From the NCBI RefSeq assembly GCF_020889685.1, contig NZ_JACMYO010000054.1, positions 1 to 46,606 on the forward strand: a DNA stretch of 46,606 nt, read 5' to 3'. Position numbers and translations under genes: made by a program. Under the pieces are notes generated by a model. It made no database searches and was not told the DNA's origin. It saw only the letters and a list, made by a program, of their open reading frames with translations. Shown here piece by piece: positions 33,100 through 40,546 of this stretch. Position 1 is the stretch's first letter, and every line of letters begins with the position of its first letter. This DNA comes from Bradyrhizobium oropedii. Its GTDB lineage: Bacteria > Pseudomonadota > Alphaproteobacteria > Rhizobiales > Xanthobacteraceae.

Positions 33100-33797
33100 G
33101 CCGCTTCTTCTTTTTCTTTGGGAGGCAGACGCAGCTGCGCGGTGATCTCGGCCATGATCGCAACCGCGATCTCCGACGGCGACACCGCGCCGATGTCGAG
33201 CCCGATCGGCGCGTGGATGCGCGCGATGTCGCTATCTTTCGCGCCCTGCGCGCGCAGCCGCTCGGCGCGCTTGGCATGGGTCTTTCGCGAACCGAGTGCG
33301 CCGATATAGAAGCAGTCGCGGTCGAAGGCGTGCAGCAGCGCCGGATCGTCGATCTTCGGATCATGCGTGACCGCGACGAACGCGGTGTAGTGATCGACGT
33401 TGAGCGGCGGCAGCGCGACGTCCGGCCATTCGGCGACCAGCGGCACGTCAGGGAAACGCTCCGGGCTTGCAAACGCCGTGCGCGGATCGACGACCGTGAC
33501 GTCATAGTCGAGCGAGCGCGCCAGCGGCGCCAGCGCCTGACTGATATGCACCGCGCCGATGATCACGAGCTTTGCGGTCGGCGCGTAGACGTTGAGGAAC
33601 AGCTTCTTGCCCGCAACTTCGACGTTGCCGCTCTTGCCCATCCGCAGCTGTTTTGAAAGTTCGGCGCGCAGCGGATCGGCGGCGATGTCCGCGGCCTTGA
33701 CCAGGCGCTGATCGCCATTGGCGGTGTCGGTGACGATGATCACCGGACGGCGCGCGGCGCGCTCTGCGTTCAGCTCTTTGAGGATTTCCAGCTTCAC
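33096..33797 (-). CDS. XdhC/CoxI family protein, C-terminal (Rossmann) domain protein
   Basis: About 233 residues. The XdhC Rossmann domain is clear: KLVIIGAVHISQALAPLARSLDYDVTVVDPR, then AFVAVTHDPKIDDPALLHAF and FYIGALGSRKTHAKRAERL, followed by IHAPIGLDIGAVSPSEIAVAIMAEI. XdhC-type chaperones hold and sulfurate the molybdenum cofactor before insertion into xanthine or CO dehydrogenase. The N-terminal XdhC/CoxI domain is a separate gene upstream (33965-34288). The start is a GTG directly after the stem of a large hairpin, which may affect its translation. Confidence 0.9.
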   Translation of the reverse strand: MKLEILKELNAERAARRPVIIVTDTANGDQRLVKAADIAADPLRAELSKQLRMGKSGNVEVAGKKLFLNVYAPTAKLVIIGAVHISQALAPLARSLDYDVTVVDPRTAFASPERFPDVPLVAEWPDVALPPLNVDHYTAFVAVTHDPKIDDPALLHAFDRDCFYIGALGSRKTHAKRAERLRAQGAKDSDIARIHAPIGLDIGAVSPSEIAVAIMAEITAQLRLPPKEKEEAA

Positions 33798-33798
33798 G

Positions 33799-33878
33799 GC
33801 AAGTGCCCCGTTTCCGAAGTTCGTACCTCTCTCGCGGCGCCCTCTCGTACGAACTTCGGAAACAAGAGGGGCACTTGC
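33799..33878. repeat. Large hairpin 1 between the split xdhC genes
   Basis: Outer stem GCAAGTGCCCC/GGGGCACTTGC (11 bp), inner stem GTTTCCGAAGTTCGTAC and its perfect complement (17 bp), a 20-base loop, and a four-base bulge AAGA on the 3' side. Its base touches the GTG start of the downstream xdhC gene. Confidence 0.85.
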
Positions 33879-33890
33879 AACTTAACGATT

Positions 33891-33968
33891 GTAGTGCCGC
33901 TTATCGATTTGAAGTTCCTGACCGCACGCGCGGCATACACTACAGGAACTTCAAATCGGCGGCACTAC
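33891..33968. repeat. Large hairpin 2 between the split xdhC genes
   Basis: Outer stem GTAGTGCCGC/GCGGCACTAC (10 bp), inner stem CGATTTGAAGTTCCTG and its perfect complement (16 bp), a 22-base loop, and a four-base bulge TTAT on the 5' side. The outer stem includes the stop codon of the upstream xdhC-type gene. It shares GAAGTTC and overall design with hairpin 1, with the bulge mirrored. Confidence 0.85.
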
Positions 33969-34288
33969 CCGACCTTCTCGACGAACACGCGGATGGTGCC
34001 GCCGCAGGACAGGCCGACATTCCAGGCGGTCTCGTCGGCGACGCCGAATTCGAGCATTTTTGGCTGACCACTTGCGATCACGTCGAGCGCTTCCGTCACG
34101 ACCGCGCCCTCGACGCAGCCGCCGGAGACGCTCCCTAAGAATGTGCCGTCGTCATTGATAACGAGGCTGGAGCCGGCCGGGCGCGGCGCCGAGCCCCAGC
34201 TCTCGACCACGGTGGCGAGCGCCACGCCGTGGCCCTGTTTCTGCCAGGTCTCGGCGGCCTGAAGGATGTCTTCGTCGCGGTTGAGCAT
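33965..34288 (-). CDS. XdhC/CoxI family protein, N-terminal domain
   Basis: About 107 residues, matching the XdhC_CoxI N-terminal domain: DILQAAETWQKQGHGVALATVVESWGSAPRPAGSSLVI, then GSVSGGCVEGAVVTEAL with the conserved Cys that takes part in sulfur handling, and VGLSCGGTIRVFVE. Together with the next gene it makes a complete XdhC-type maturation factor for the molybdenum enzyme. The ATG at 34288 is chosen because GAGGAG lies about six bases upstream; the frame opens at a TTG at 34306. It lies ten bases after coxE. Confidence 0.9.
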   Translation of the reverse strand: MLNRDEDILQAAETWQKQGHGVALATVVESWGSAPRPAGSSLVINDDGTFLGSVSGGCVEGAVVTEALDVIASGQPKMLEFGVADETAWNVGLSCGGTIRVFVEKVG

Positions 34289-34298
34289 GAGTATCTCC

Positions 34299-35501
34299 TC
34301 AAGCAACAGAACGGATCAGGCTGCGGTGGTGCGCCGGCGGCGGGGATGACAGCGCCCCGATCAAGCCCTTGATGGACGTCAAGTTATGCACCGGGCGAAA
34401 TTCGTCAACGTGGGGCAACATCATTTTGATGCCCTGCGCCTTGGCCTCGAAGCCCGAATAGCGCAGCAGCGGGTTGAGCCAGATCAGGCGGCGGCAGGAG
34501 CGGTGCAAACGGTCCATTTCAAAGGCCAGTTTGGCATCCGCCTCCCGTTCTAGTCCATCGGATATAAGGAGGACGATGGCGCCCTGCCCGAGCACCCGGC
34601 GGGCCCAGAGTTGGTTGAAGGTGTGCAGCGAGGTCGCGATCCGGGTCCCGCCGGCCCAGTCCTCGACCGAGGACGAGCAGCTCGCCAGCGCCTCGTCGGG
34701 GTCACGCGCCCGTAACGCACGCGTCACATTGGTCAGGCGGGTGCCGAACAGGAACACCGAGACCCGCTTGCGGGCGTCGGTGATGGCATGCAGGAAGTGC
34801 AGGAACAGGCGGGTGTACTCGCTCATCGAGCCGGAGATATCGAGCAGCGCCACGATCGGCGCCGGCTTCTCGATCCGGCCGAGCTTCCTGATGTCGATGA
34901 TCTCGCCGCCGGTACGCAGCGAGTTGCGCACGGTGCGGCGCATGTCGAGCCGCAGTCCCCGCGCGTCCGGCTGGTAGCGGCGGGTGACGAGCTCGGCCTG
35001 CGGCAGCCGCATCTTGGCGATCTCGCGCGTCACCTCGGCGATCTCGGCCGCGGTCATCTGCGCAAAATCCTTCTTCTGCAAAATCTCCTTGTCGGAGACC
35101 GAGAGCTTGAGCTCCTGCTCCTGGGCCTGCGGCCGCTCCTCGGTCTTCGCCGGCTGCGCCATCGCCTCCTGGACCCGGCGCGAGGCCGGCGGCGGCTTCT
35201 TCCTGGCGTGGTCGGGCAGCGGCACCGAATCCAGCATGCTCTTCCACTCCTCGGCGGCGCGGAAGAACAGCATGAAGGCCTGGCGGAAGATCAGCGCATG
35301 CTCGTGGCGCTTGACGAAAATCGCCTCCAGCGTGGCGTAGAAATCGGAGCGATGTCCGACCTCGATCAGCTGCAACGCGTCGAGCGCATCGATCACCGAG
35401 CCCGGCCCGACGGGCAGTCCGGCCGCCCGCAGCGCGCGGGCAAAGCCGATCACGTTGTCGGCCATGTGGCCGGTTGGAGGCGCGAGGTGGTTGATGGGCA
35501 T
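34299..35501 (-). CDS. coxE: CoxE-like VWA domain protein
   Basis: About 400 residues. The C-terminal half is a von Willebrand A domain with the MIDAS start VALLDISGSMSEYTRLFLHFLHAI and later IVLLISDGLER. The N-terminal half has the CoxE/DUF58-like helices (VIGFARALRAAGLPVGPG, EAIFVKRHEHALIFRQAFMLFF). CoxE works with the MoxR-type ATPase CoxD in maturing CO dehydrogenase by building its Cu-S-Mo site. The ATG at 35501 is used; 35465 is also possible. A REP-like element fills the gap between this gene and coxD. Confidence 0.9.
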   Translation of the reverse strand: MPINHLAPPTGHMADNVIGFARALRAAGLPVGPGSVIDALDALQLIEVGHRSDFYATLEAIFVKRHEHALIFRQAFMLFFRAAEEWKSMLDSVPLPDHARKKPPPASRRVQEAMAQPAKTEERPQAQEQELKLSVSDKEILQKKDFAQMTAAEIAEVTREIAKMRLPQAELVTRRYQPDARGLRLDMRRTVRNSLRTGGEIIDIRKLGRIEKPAPIVALLDISGSMSEYTRLFLHFLHAITDARKRVSVFLFGTRLTNVTRALRARDPDEALASCSSSVEDWAGGTRIATSLHTFNQLWARRVLGQGAIVLLISDGLEREADAKLAFEMDRLHRSCRRLIWLNPLLRYSGFEAKAQGIKMMLPHVDEFRPVHNLTSIKGLIGALSSPPPAHHRSLIRSVA

Positions 35502-35517
35502 CGAACTATCCACTCCC

Positions 35518-35683
35518 GTCATTCCGGGGATCGCGAAGCGAGAGCCCGGAATCCACTCTTCAGCGTCAACGCGGCCCGATGGATTCCGGGCTCGCGCCAT
35601 CCAAGTCGGCTGTTGCCGACTTGGACGCTTAAGTCTGCCGAACTCGGGTAAACCCGAGTTCGGATGGCGCGCCCCGGAATGAC
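35518..35683. repeat. REP-like repeat pair with a cruciform insert, between coxD and coxE
   Basis: The arms are as in the other copies (GTCATTCCGGGG at left, CCCCGGAATGAC at right). Inside the right arm an outer stem GCGCCATCC/GGATGGCGC (35594-35602, 35662-35670) encloses two hairpins: AAGTCGGC-TGTT-GCCGACTT and CCGAACTCGGGT-AA-ACCCGAGTTCGG. The right end is three bases from the coxD stop codon. Confidence 0.88.
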
Positions 35684-35685
35684 GG

Positions 35686-36591
35686 CTAGTCGCTCGTCGC
35701 TTCCTTCAATGTCTTCTGCAACGCATCGCCCTGCATGCGCCCGATGTCGTCCTGATACTTGAGCAGCGCGCCCAGCGTGTCGCCGACCACCTGCGGCGTC
35801 AGCGAGCGGGCGTCGAGCTCGGACAGCGCGGTGGCCCAGTCAATGGTCTCGGCGACGCCCGGCGACTTGTAGAAATCCTGGTTGCGCAGCGCCTGCACGA
35901 AGCGGACGACCTGCGCCGACAGTTTTGCGGAGATGTTCGGCACCCGCGACTTGACGATCGCCAGCTCGCGGTCGGCCGTGGGATAGTCCACCCAGTGATA
36001 GAGGCAGCGCCGCTTCAACGCGTCGTGGATCTCGCGGGTGCGGTTCGAGGTGATGATCACGATCGGCGGCGCCGGCGCCTTCACGGTGCCGAGCTCCGGG
36101 ATCGTGACCTGGAAGTCGCTGAGGATTTCCAAAAGATACGCCTCGAATGCCTCGTCGGCGCGGTCGAGCTCGTCGATCAGGAGCACCGGGGGCCCAGCGA
36201 CGTCGGGCTCGAGCGCCTGCAGCAGCGGCCGCTTGATCAGGAAGCGCTCGGCGAAAATGTCGCTCGCGAGCTGGTCGCGATCGGTGTCGCCGGAGGCTTC
36301 CGCGAGCCGGATCGCGATCATCTGCGCCGCGCTGCTCCACTCATAGACGGCGGAGGCGACGTCGAGGCCCTCATAGCATTGCAGGCGGATCAGCTTGCGC
36401 CCGAGCGCCGCCGACAGGACCTTGGCGATCTCGGTCTTGCCGACGCCGGCCTCGCCTTCGAGGAACAGCGGCCGGCCCATGCGCAGCGCCAGATAGGTGA
36501 CGGTCGCGAGCGACCGCTCGGCGAGATAGCCGCGCGACGTCAACAGCCCCTCGAGCGCATCGACGGAAGTGGGTAACGCCGATGCACTCAT
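35686..36591 (-). CDS. coxD: CoxD-like MoxR AAA+ ATPase
   Basis: About 301 residues. Walker A GEAGVGKTEIAKVL (about 46-53), Walker B VLLIDELDRADEAFEAYLLEIL, sensor 1 IVIITSNRTREI and the arginine region DALKRRCLYHW. MoxR ATPases remodel metalloenzyme precursors; CoxD acts with CoxE on the CO-dehydrogenase active site. It is about 100 bases after coxM, the gap being filled by tandem stop-codon units. Confidence 0.93.
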   Translation of the reverse strand: MSASALPTSVDALEGLLTSRGYLAERSLATVTYLALRMGRPLFLEGEAGVGKTEIAKVLSAALGRKLIRLQCYEGLDVASAVYEWSSAAQMIAIRLAEASGDTDRDQLASDIFAERFLIKRPLLQALEPDVAGPPVLLIDELDRADEAFEAYLLEILSDFQVTIPELGTVKAPAPPIVIITSNRTREIHDALKRRCLYHWVDYPTADRELAIVKSRVPNISAKLSAQVVRFVQALRNQDFYKSPGVAETIDWATALSELDARSLTPQVVGDTLGALLKYQDDIGRMQGDALQKTLKEATSD

Positions 36592-36630
36592 GGAACAGCC
36601 AGTCTTCGAACAGGGGTTAGCAACATCACG

Positions 36631-36705
36631 CCTTGGATCTAATCCTTGGGATCTAGGTCGTATCTAGTCCCTTGGATCTAGTCCCTGGATTTAGTCCTTG
36701 GCGTT
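36631..36705 (-). repeat. Tandem 11-14 bp units beginning at the coxM stop codon
   Basis: On the minus strand, after the coxM codons GCCAAGGAC, come TAAATCCAGGGAC, TAGATCCAAGGGAC, TAGATACGACC, TAGATCCCAAGGAT and TAGATCCAAGGCG. Each unit begins with a stop triplet, and the CCAAGG-AC core repeats the last coxM codons. Confidence 0.8.
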
Positions 36706-37497
36706 GGCGGCTTCCACCGCCCTGCGCGTCAAAACGCCGACCAGATGCGCGCGGTATTCGGCGCTGCCGTGCAGGTCGCTGTTCAGCCCTTCGGCCGGAA
36801 CCGCGATGCCGTCGAGCACCTTGTGCGAGAAGCGCTTCTTCAGGGCCTCCTCGAACGCGGCGACGCGGAACACGCCGTCGGAGCCTGCACCGGTGACCGC
36901 GACGCGCACGTCGGACGGACGCTTGGCCACGAACACACCAACCAACGCATAACGCGAGGCCTGGTTGCGGAACTTGACGTAGGCCGCCTTCTTCGGCAGC
37001 GGGAACATCACCTTGGTGATGATCTCGTCGGCCTCGAGCGCAGTCGAGAACAGGCCCTGGAAATACTCTTCGGCCTTGAGGCGGCGCTTGTTGGTGACGA
37101 TGGTCGCCCCCAGCGCCAGCACCGCGGCCGGGTAGTCCGCGGTCGGATCGTTGTTGGCGAGCGAGCCGCCGATGGTGCCGCGGTGGCGCACGGCGGGATC
37201 GCCGATCAGGCCGGCAAGCTCGGCCAGCGCCGGGATCGCCTCACCCACGATCGCGGAGTTCGCGACCTCGGCGTGCTTGGCGGTAGCGCCGATCACCAGC
37301 GAGCGGCCCTTCATCTCGATCGTGTTGAGACCTTCGATGTGGGAGAGGTCGACCAGATGCGGCGGGCTCGCGAGCCGCTGCTTCATGACCGGCACCAGCG
37401 TGTGACCGCCGGCGATCAACTTGGCGTCCTCGTTCTTCACCAGCAGGTTGGCGGCCTGCCGCACGGTGCCGGGACGATGATATTTGAATTCGTACAT
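36691..37497 (-). CDS. coxM: CO-dehydrogenase-like medium subunit, FAD-binding (CoxM)
   Basis: About 268 residues, usual length. The FAD-binding motifs are AGGHTLVPVMKQRLA (about 29-43) and TIGGSLANNDPTADYPA (about 108-124), as in CoxM/CutM. It passes electrons from the 2Fe-2S subunit to the quinone or other acceptor. The gene follows coxS after 37 bases; in related clusters the large molybdenum subunit gene is usually found next to these two, but it is missing here. Its last codons seed a tandem array (36631-36705). Confidence 0.92.
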   Translation of the reverse strand: MYEFKYHRPGTVRQAANLLVKNEDAKLIAGGHTLVPVMKQRLASPPHLVDLSHIEGLNTIEMKGRSLVIGATAKHAEVANSAIVGEAIPALAELAGLIGDPAVRHRGTIGGSLANNDPTADYPAAVLALGATIVTNKRRLKAEEYFQGLFSTALEADEIITKVMFPLPKKAAYVKFRNQASRYALVGVFVAKRPSDVRVAVTGAGSDGVFRVAAFEEALKKRFSHKVLDGIAVPAEGLNSDLHGSAEYRAHLVGVLTRRAVEAANAKD

Positions 37498-37534
37498 TGG
37501 AATGTCCTGATCGCAGATCGCGACGAATGGCTGA

Positions 37535-38020
37535 TTAAGCTAGATCCGACTTGGCCATCGCCTTGGCGCCGGCGGCGATCGAAGCCACGATGTTCTGGTA
37601 GCCGGTGCAGCGGCAGAGATTGCCTTCCAGCTCCTCGCGGATCACCTCGTCGGAGAGCTCGTGGCCCTTGCGATGGACCAGGTCGACCGCGGTCATGATC
37701 ATGCCCGGCGTGCAGAAGCCGCACTGCAGGCCGTGATGCTCGCGGAAGGCCTCCTGCATCGGGTGCAGCGGCGCGCCATCGGCCGCCAGCCCCTCGATGG
37801 TCTTGACCTCATGACCGTCGGCCATCACCGCAAGCGTCGTGCAGGACTTCACCGCCTTGCCGTCCAGGTGCACGACGCAGGCGCCGCACTGCGAGGTGTC
37901 GCAGCCGACATGCGTACCGGTCAGCCGCAGATTTTCGCGCAGAAACTGGACCAGAAGGGTACGGGGGTCGACATTGGCGTTAACGGGGTTGCCGTTCACG
38001 ATCATTGAAATCTTGGCCAT
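37535..38020 (-). CDS. coxS: CO-dehydrogenase-like small subunit, 2Fe-2S (CoxS)
   Basis: About 161 residues. The plant-type 2Fe-2S site is Cys40, Cys45, Cys48 and Cys60 (GCDTSQCGACVV...KSC), and the second cluster is Cys100, Cys103, Cys135 and Cys137 (QCGFCTPG...NLCRCTGY). All eight ligands are intact. It carries electrons from the molybdenum centre to CoxM. The ATG at 38020 gives the standard family start; the open frame to 38128 is not family-like. Confidence 0.94.
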   Translation of the reverse strand: MAKISMIVNGNPVNANVDPRTLLVQFLRENLRLTGTHVGCDTSQCGACVVHLDGKAVKSCTTLAVMADGHEVKTIEGLAADGAPLHPMQEAFREHHGLQCGFCTPGMIMTAVDLVHRKGHELSDEVIREELEGNLCRCTGYQNIVASIAAGAKAMAKSDLA

Positions 38021-38188
38021 CAGCACTCTCTTATCTGCGCCGCCGCATATCGGCGAAGCAGGCGGTTTAAAATCATTCCAGACGGCATAATATGGGCGCG
38101 CCCCGCGATGGGCAACCTTTGGAGCCACCCATCCAGGACATAGCGGGAAGACTTGGCCGGACCCAGATAATCCAGCCGGAAAGCAGGG

Positions 38189-38635
38189 CTAACCCTGCAC
38201 CGCCTTGGCAAAATTTGCAAAGAATTCATCGGCCAGCTTCTTGGCGGCGCCATTGATCAGGCGCTGGCCGAGCTGGGCGAGCTTGCCGCCGATCTGCGCT
38301 TCCACGTTGTAGCTCAGAAGCGTACCGCCATCCTTGTCGGCGAGGCCGACGGTGGCGCCGCCCTTGGCGAAGCCCGCGACCCCGCCCTCGCCTTCACCCG
38401 AAATCTTGTAGCCGTTCGGCGGGTCGAGATCGCTCAAGGTAACTTTGCCCTTGAAGCGGGCGGAGACCGGGCCGACCTTCATCTTCGCGGTGGCGCGGAA
38501 GCCGCCTTCGTCGGTCTTCTCCAGCTCTTCGCAGCCGGGGATGCAGGCCTTCAGCACTTCGGGATCGTTGAGCTTGTCCCACACAGCCTGGCGCGGCGCT
38601 GCAAGCTGGACTTCGCCGGTCATTGTCATGGCCAT
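38189..38635 (-). CDS. coxG: CoxG-like SRPBCC protein
   Basis: About 148 residues. START/SRPBCC fold with the CoxG signature TGEVQLAAPRQAVWDKLNDPEVLKACIPGCEELEK and GVAGFAKGGATVGLAD. It ends after the fold, so it is the short form without the C-terminal membrane anchor of some CoxG proteins. In carboxydotrophs CoxG helps place CO dehydrogenase at the membrane or bind quinone. It has a good Shine-Dalgarno (AGGAGG, six bases from the ATG) and heads the minus-strand cox block. Confidence 0.9.
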   Translation of the reverse strand: MAMTMTGEVQLAAPRQAVWDKLNDPEVLKACIPGCEELEKTDEGGFRATAKMKVGPVSARFKGKVTLSDLDPPNGYKISGEGEGGVAGFAKGGATVGLADKDGGTLLSYNVEAQIGGKLAQLGQRLINGAAKKLADEFFANFAKAVQG

Positions 38636-38846
38636 GGGGGACCTCCTCGATCGCTAAGAACCTTTTCCCCCAAGTAAAGCAGCCGGGGCGCAAAGGAAAG
38701 GGCACCTTCGGAGGATGAGCGATGCATATTCGCAACCGCAGCAAGCCGAGCCCGCAGTTCACGAAATCGCGCGATCCACACTGCCGAAAATGACGGCAAC
38801 GCCGGGGCATTGGCAGCGACGCCCGGGAGTGGTTAGGTCGCGCGCC

Positions 38847-40202
38847 ATGAGCACAGCCATTTCTCCCCTGCTTGCGCCGATGCTGTCGAGCGCCGTGATG
38901 CGCGCGGTGTGCGACGATACCGCCACGCTGCAGAACATGCTGGATTTCGAGGCCGCGCTGGCCCGCGCCGAGGTGGCCTGCGGCGTAATTCCCGCGGCGA
39001 GCGCCGGACCGATTGCCGCGGCCTGCAAAGCCGAATCATTCGACCTCGCAGCGCTAGCCGACGCTGCGACGCGGTCCGGCAACCTGGCGATCCCGCTGGT
39101 GAAGGCCCTGACCGCCGATGTCGCCAAGGCGGATGCCGAGGCGGCGCGCTATGTGCATTGGGGCGCGACCAGCCAGGACGTCATCGACACCGCGACCATG
39201 CTGTCGCTGCGCGCCGGCATCGATGCGCTGCTCGCCGACCTCGACCGCGCCGTTGCGGGTTTTGCCGGCCTCGCCCGCGCCCATCGCAACACCGCAATGG
39301 TGGCGCGGACCTGGTTGCAGCATGCGCTGCCGATGCCGTTCGGACTGAAGCTCGCCGAATATGCCGCAGCCCTGCATCGCTCGCGCAAGCGACTGCAACG
39401 GTTGCGCCGCGAAACGCTGGCGCTGCAATTCGGCGGTGCCGCCGGCACGCTCGCCGCACTCGGCGACAAGGGACTTTCGGTCGCCGCAGCACTGGCGAAA
39501 GAGCTCGACCTGCCCTTGCCCGATGCGCCCTGGCACACCCACCGCGACCGCATCGCGGAGGCCGCGTCGGTGTTCGCGATCCTCGCCGGCAGCTGCGGCA
39601 AGATCGCGCGCGACGTTTCGCTGATGATGCAGACCGATGTCGGCGAGGCCTTCGAGCCCGCGGGCGCCGGCCGCGGCGGCTCCTCCACGATGCCGCACAA
39701 GCGCAATCCGGTCGCCGCCGCGAGCGCGCTGGGAGCTGCGACCATGGCGCCGAATCTCGCCGCGACGATCTTTGCCGCACAGGTGCAGGATCATGAGCGC
39801 AGCGCCGGCCCGTGGCATGCGGAATGGCCGACCTTGCCGGGCCTGATGCTGGTGACCTCGGGCGCGCTCGCCGCGACAGTCGATCTCGCCGAAGGGCTCG
39901 AGGTCGATGCGGCGCGGATGCGCGCCAATCTCGATGCCACCCATGGGCTGATCATGGCGGAGGCCGTCACCTTTGCGCTGGCCGAGAAGATCGGCAAGAG
40001 CGACGCCCATCATCTGATCGAGGCCGCCAGCAAGAAAGCGGTCGCGGAGAAGAAGCATTTGCGCGACGTGCTGTCGGCGGATGCCAAGGTCACCGCGCAT
40101 CTCGACGCCAAGAGAATCGCAGACCTGTTCGAGCCGATGGCCTATCAGGGCGCCTCGCAAGCGCTGATCGACCGATTGCTCTCCTCGATCGAGGAATCCT
40201 GA
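38847..40202 (+). CDS. pcaB: 3-carboxy-cis,cis-muconate cycloisomerase
   Basis: About 451 residues, fumarase/aspartase superfamily. The signature GRGGSSTMPHKRNPVAAASAL is complete, with the catalytic Ser loop; other conserved regions are RYVHWGATSQDVIDTATML and TWLQHALPMPFGLKLAEY. It converts 3-carboxy-muconate to 4-carboxymuconolactone in the protocatechuate branch of the beta-ketoadipate pathway. The ATG at 38847 is chosen; the upstream open frame to 38715 is not family-like. It heads an operon with a small gene, pcaD and pcaC. Confidence 0.93.
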   Translation: MSTAISPLLAPMLSSAVMRAVCDDTATLQNMLDFEAALARAEVACGVIPAASAGPIAAACKAESFDLAALADAATRSGNLAIPLVKALTADVAKADAEAARYVHWGATSQDVIDTATMLSLRAGIDALLADLDRAVAGFAGLARAHRNTAMVARTWLQHALPMPFGLKLAEYAAALHRSRKRLQRLRRETLALQFGGAAGTLAALGDKGLSVAAALAKELDLPLPDAPWHTHRDRIAEAASVFAILAGSCGKIARDVSLMMQTDVGEAFEPAGAGRGGSSTMPHKRNPVAAASALGAATMAPNLAATIFAAQVQDHERSAGPWHAEWPTLPGLMLVTSGALAATVDLAEGLEVDAARMRANLDATHGLIMAEAVTFALAEKIGKSDAHHLIEAASKKAVAEKKHLRDVLSADAKVTAHLDAKRIADLFEPMAYQGASQALIDRLLSSIEES

Positions 40203-40238
40203 AAATTGGCGAATGCGGGAACAGCGCAAAGGTGGCTT

Positions 40239-40505
40239 ATGACGCAAGGGATAGATGAGCTCATCGAAACCCTGAAGCGCGCAGCAGCTGGCGAGAACGT
40301 TGACGTTCAGTACGTTAGGACCATCGCGTTCGATCCCCAAGATCGCGATGTCGAAAAAGCGGCCAACAAGTCGTGGCGGAGGCTAGTCAACTTTGCCGAC
40401 GACATCGACATACGCTCCAGGGACCCTGACTACGACAAGCAAATGAGGCAGGAGATGGAGTGGCGATGGCGTGAACTGGCCGACCTCTTGGCCGCGCGAC
40501 GCTAG
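40239..40505 (+). CDS. Small unknown protein inside the pca operon
   Basis: About 88 residues, acidic and basic residues mixed, mostly helical (IDELIETLKRAAAGENVDVQYV; MRQEMEWRWRELADLLAARR), with many Trp and Arg near the C-terminus. The ATG at 40239 has AAAGGTGG about four bases upstream; a TTG at 40206 would add eleven residues. The base composition is somewhat less GC-rich than the neighbours, hinting at a later arrival. It is not a known pca gene. It could be a small immunity-like or regulatory protein; I cannot assign a family. Confidence 0.62.
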   Translation: MTQGIDELIETLKRAAAGENVDVQYVRTIAFDPQDRDVEKAANKSWRRLVNFADDIDIRSRDPDYDKQMRQEMEWRWRELADLLAARR

Positions 40506-40546
40506 CCGAAACGACCGGGGCCTGCTTTTATGACAAGGAACACACG

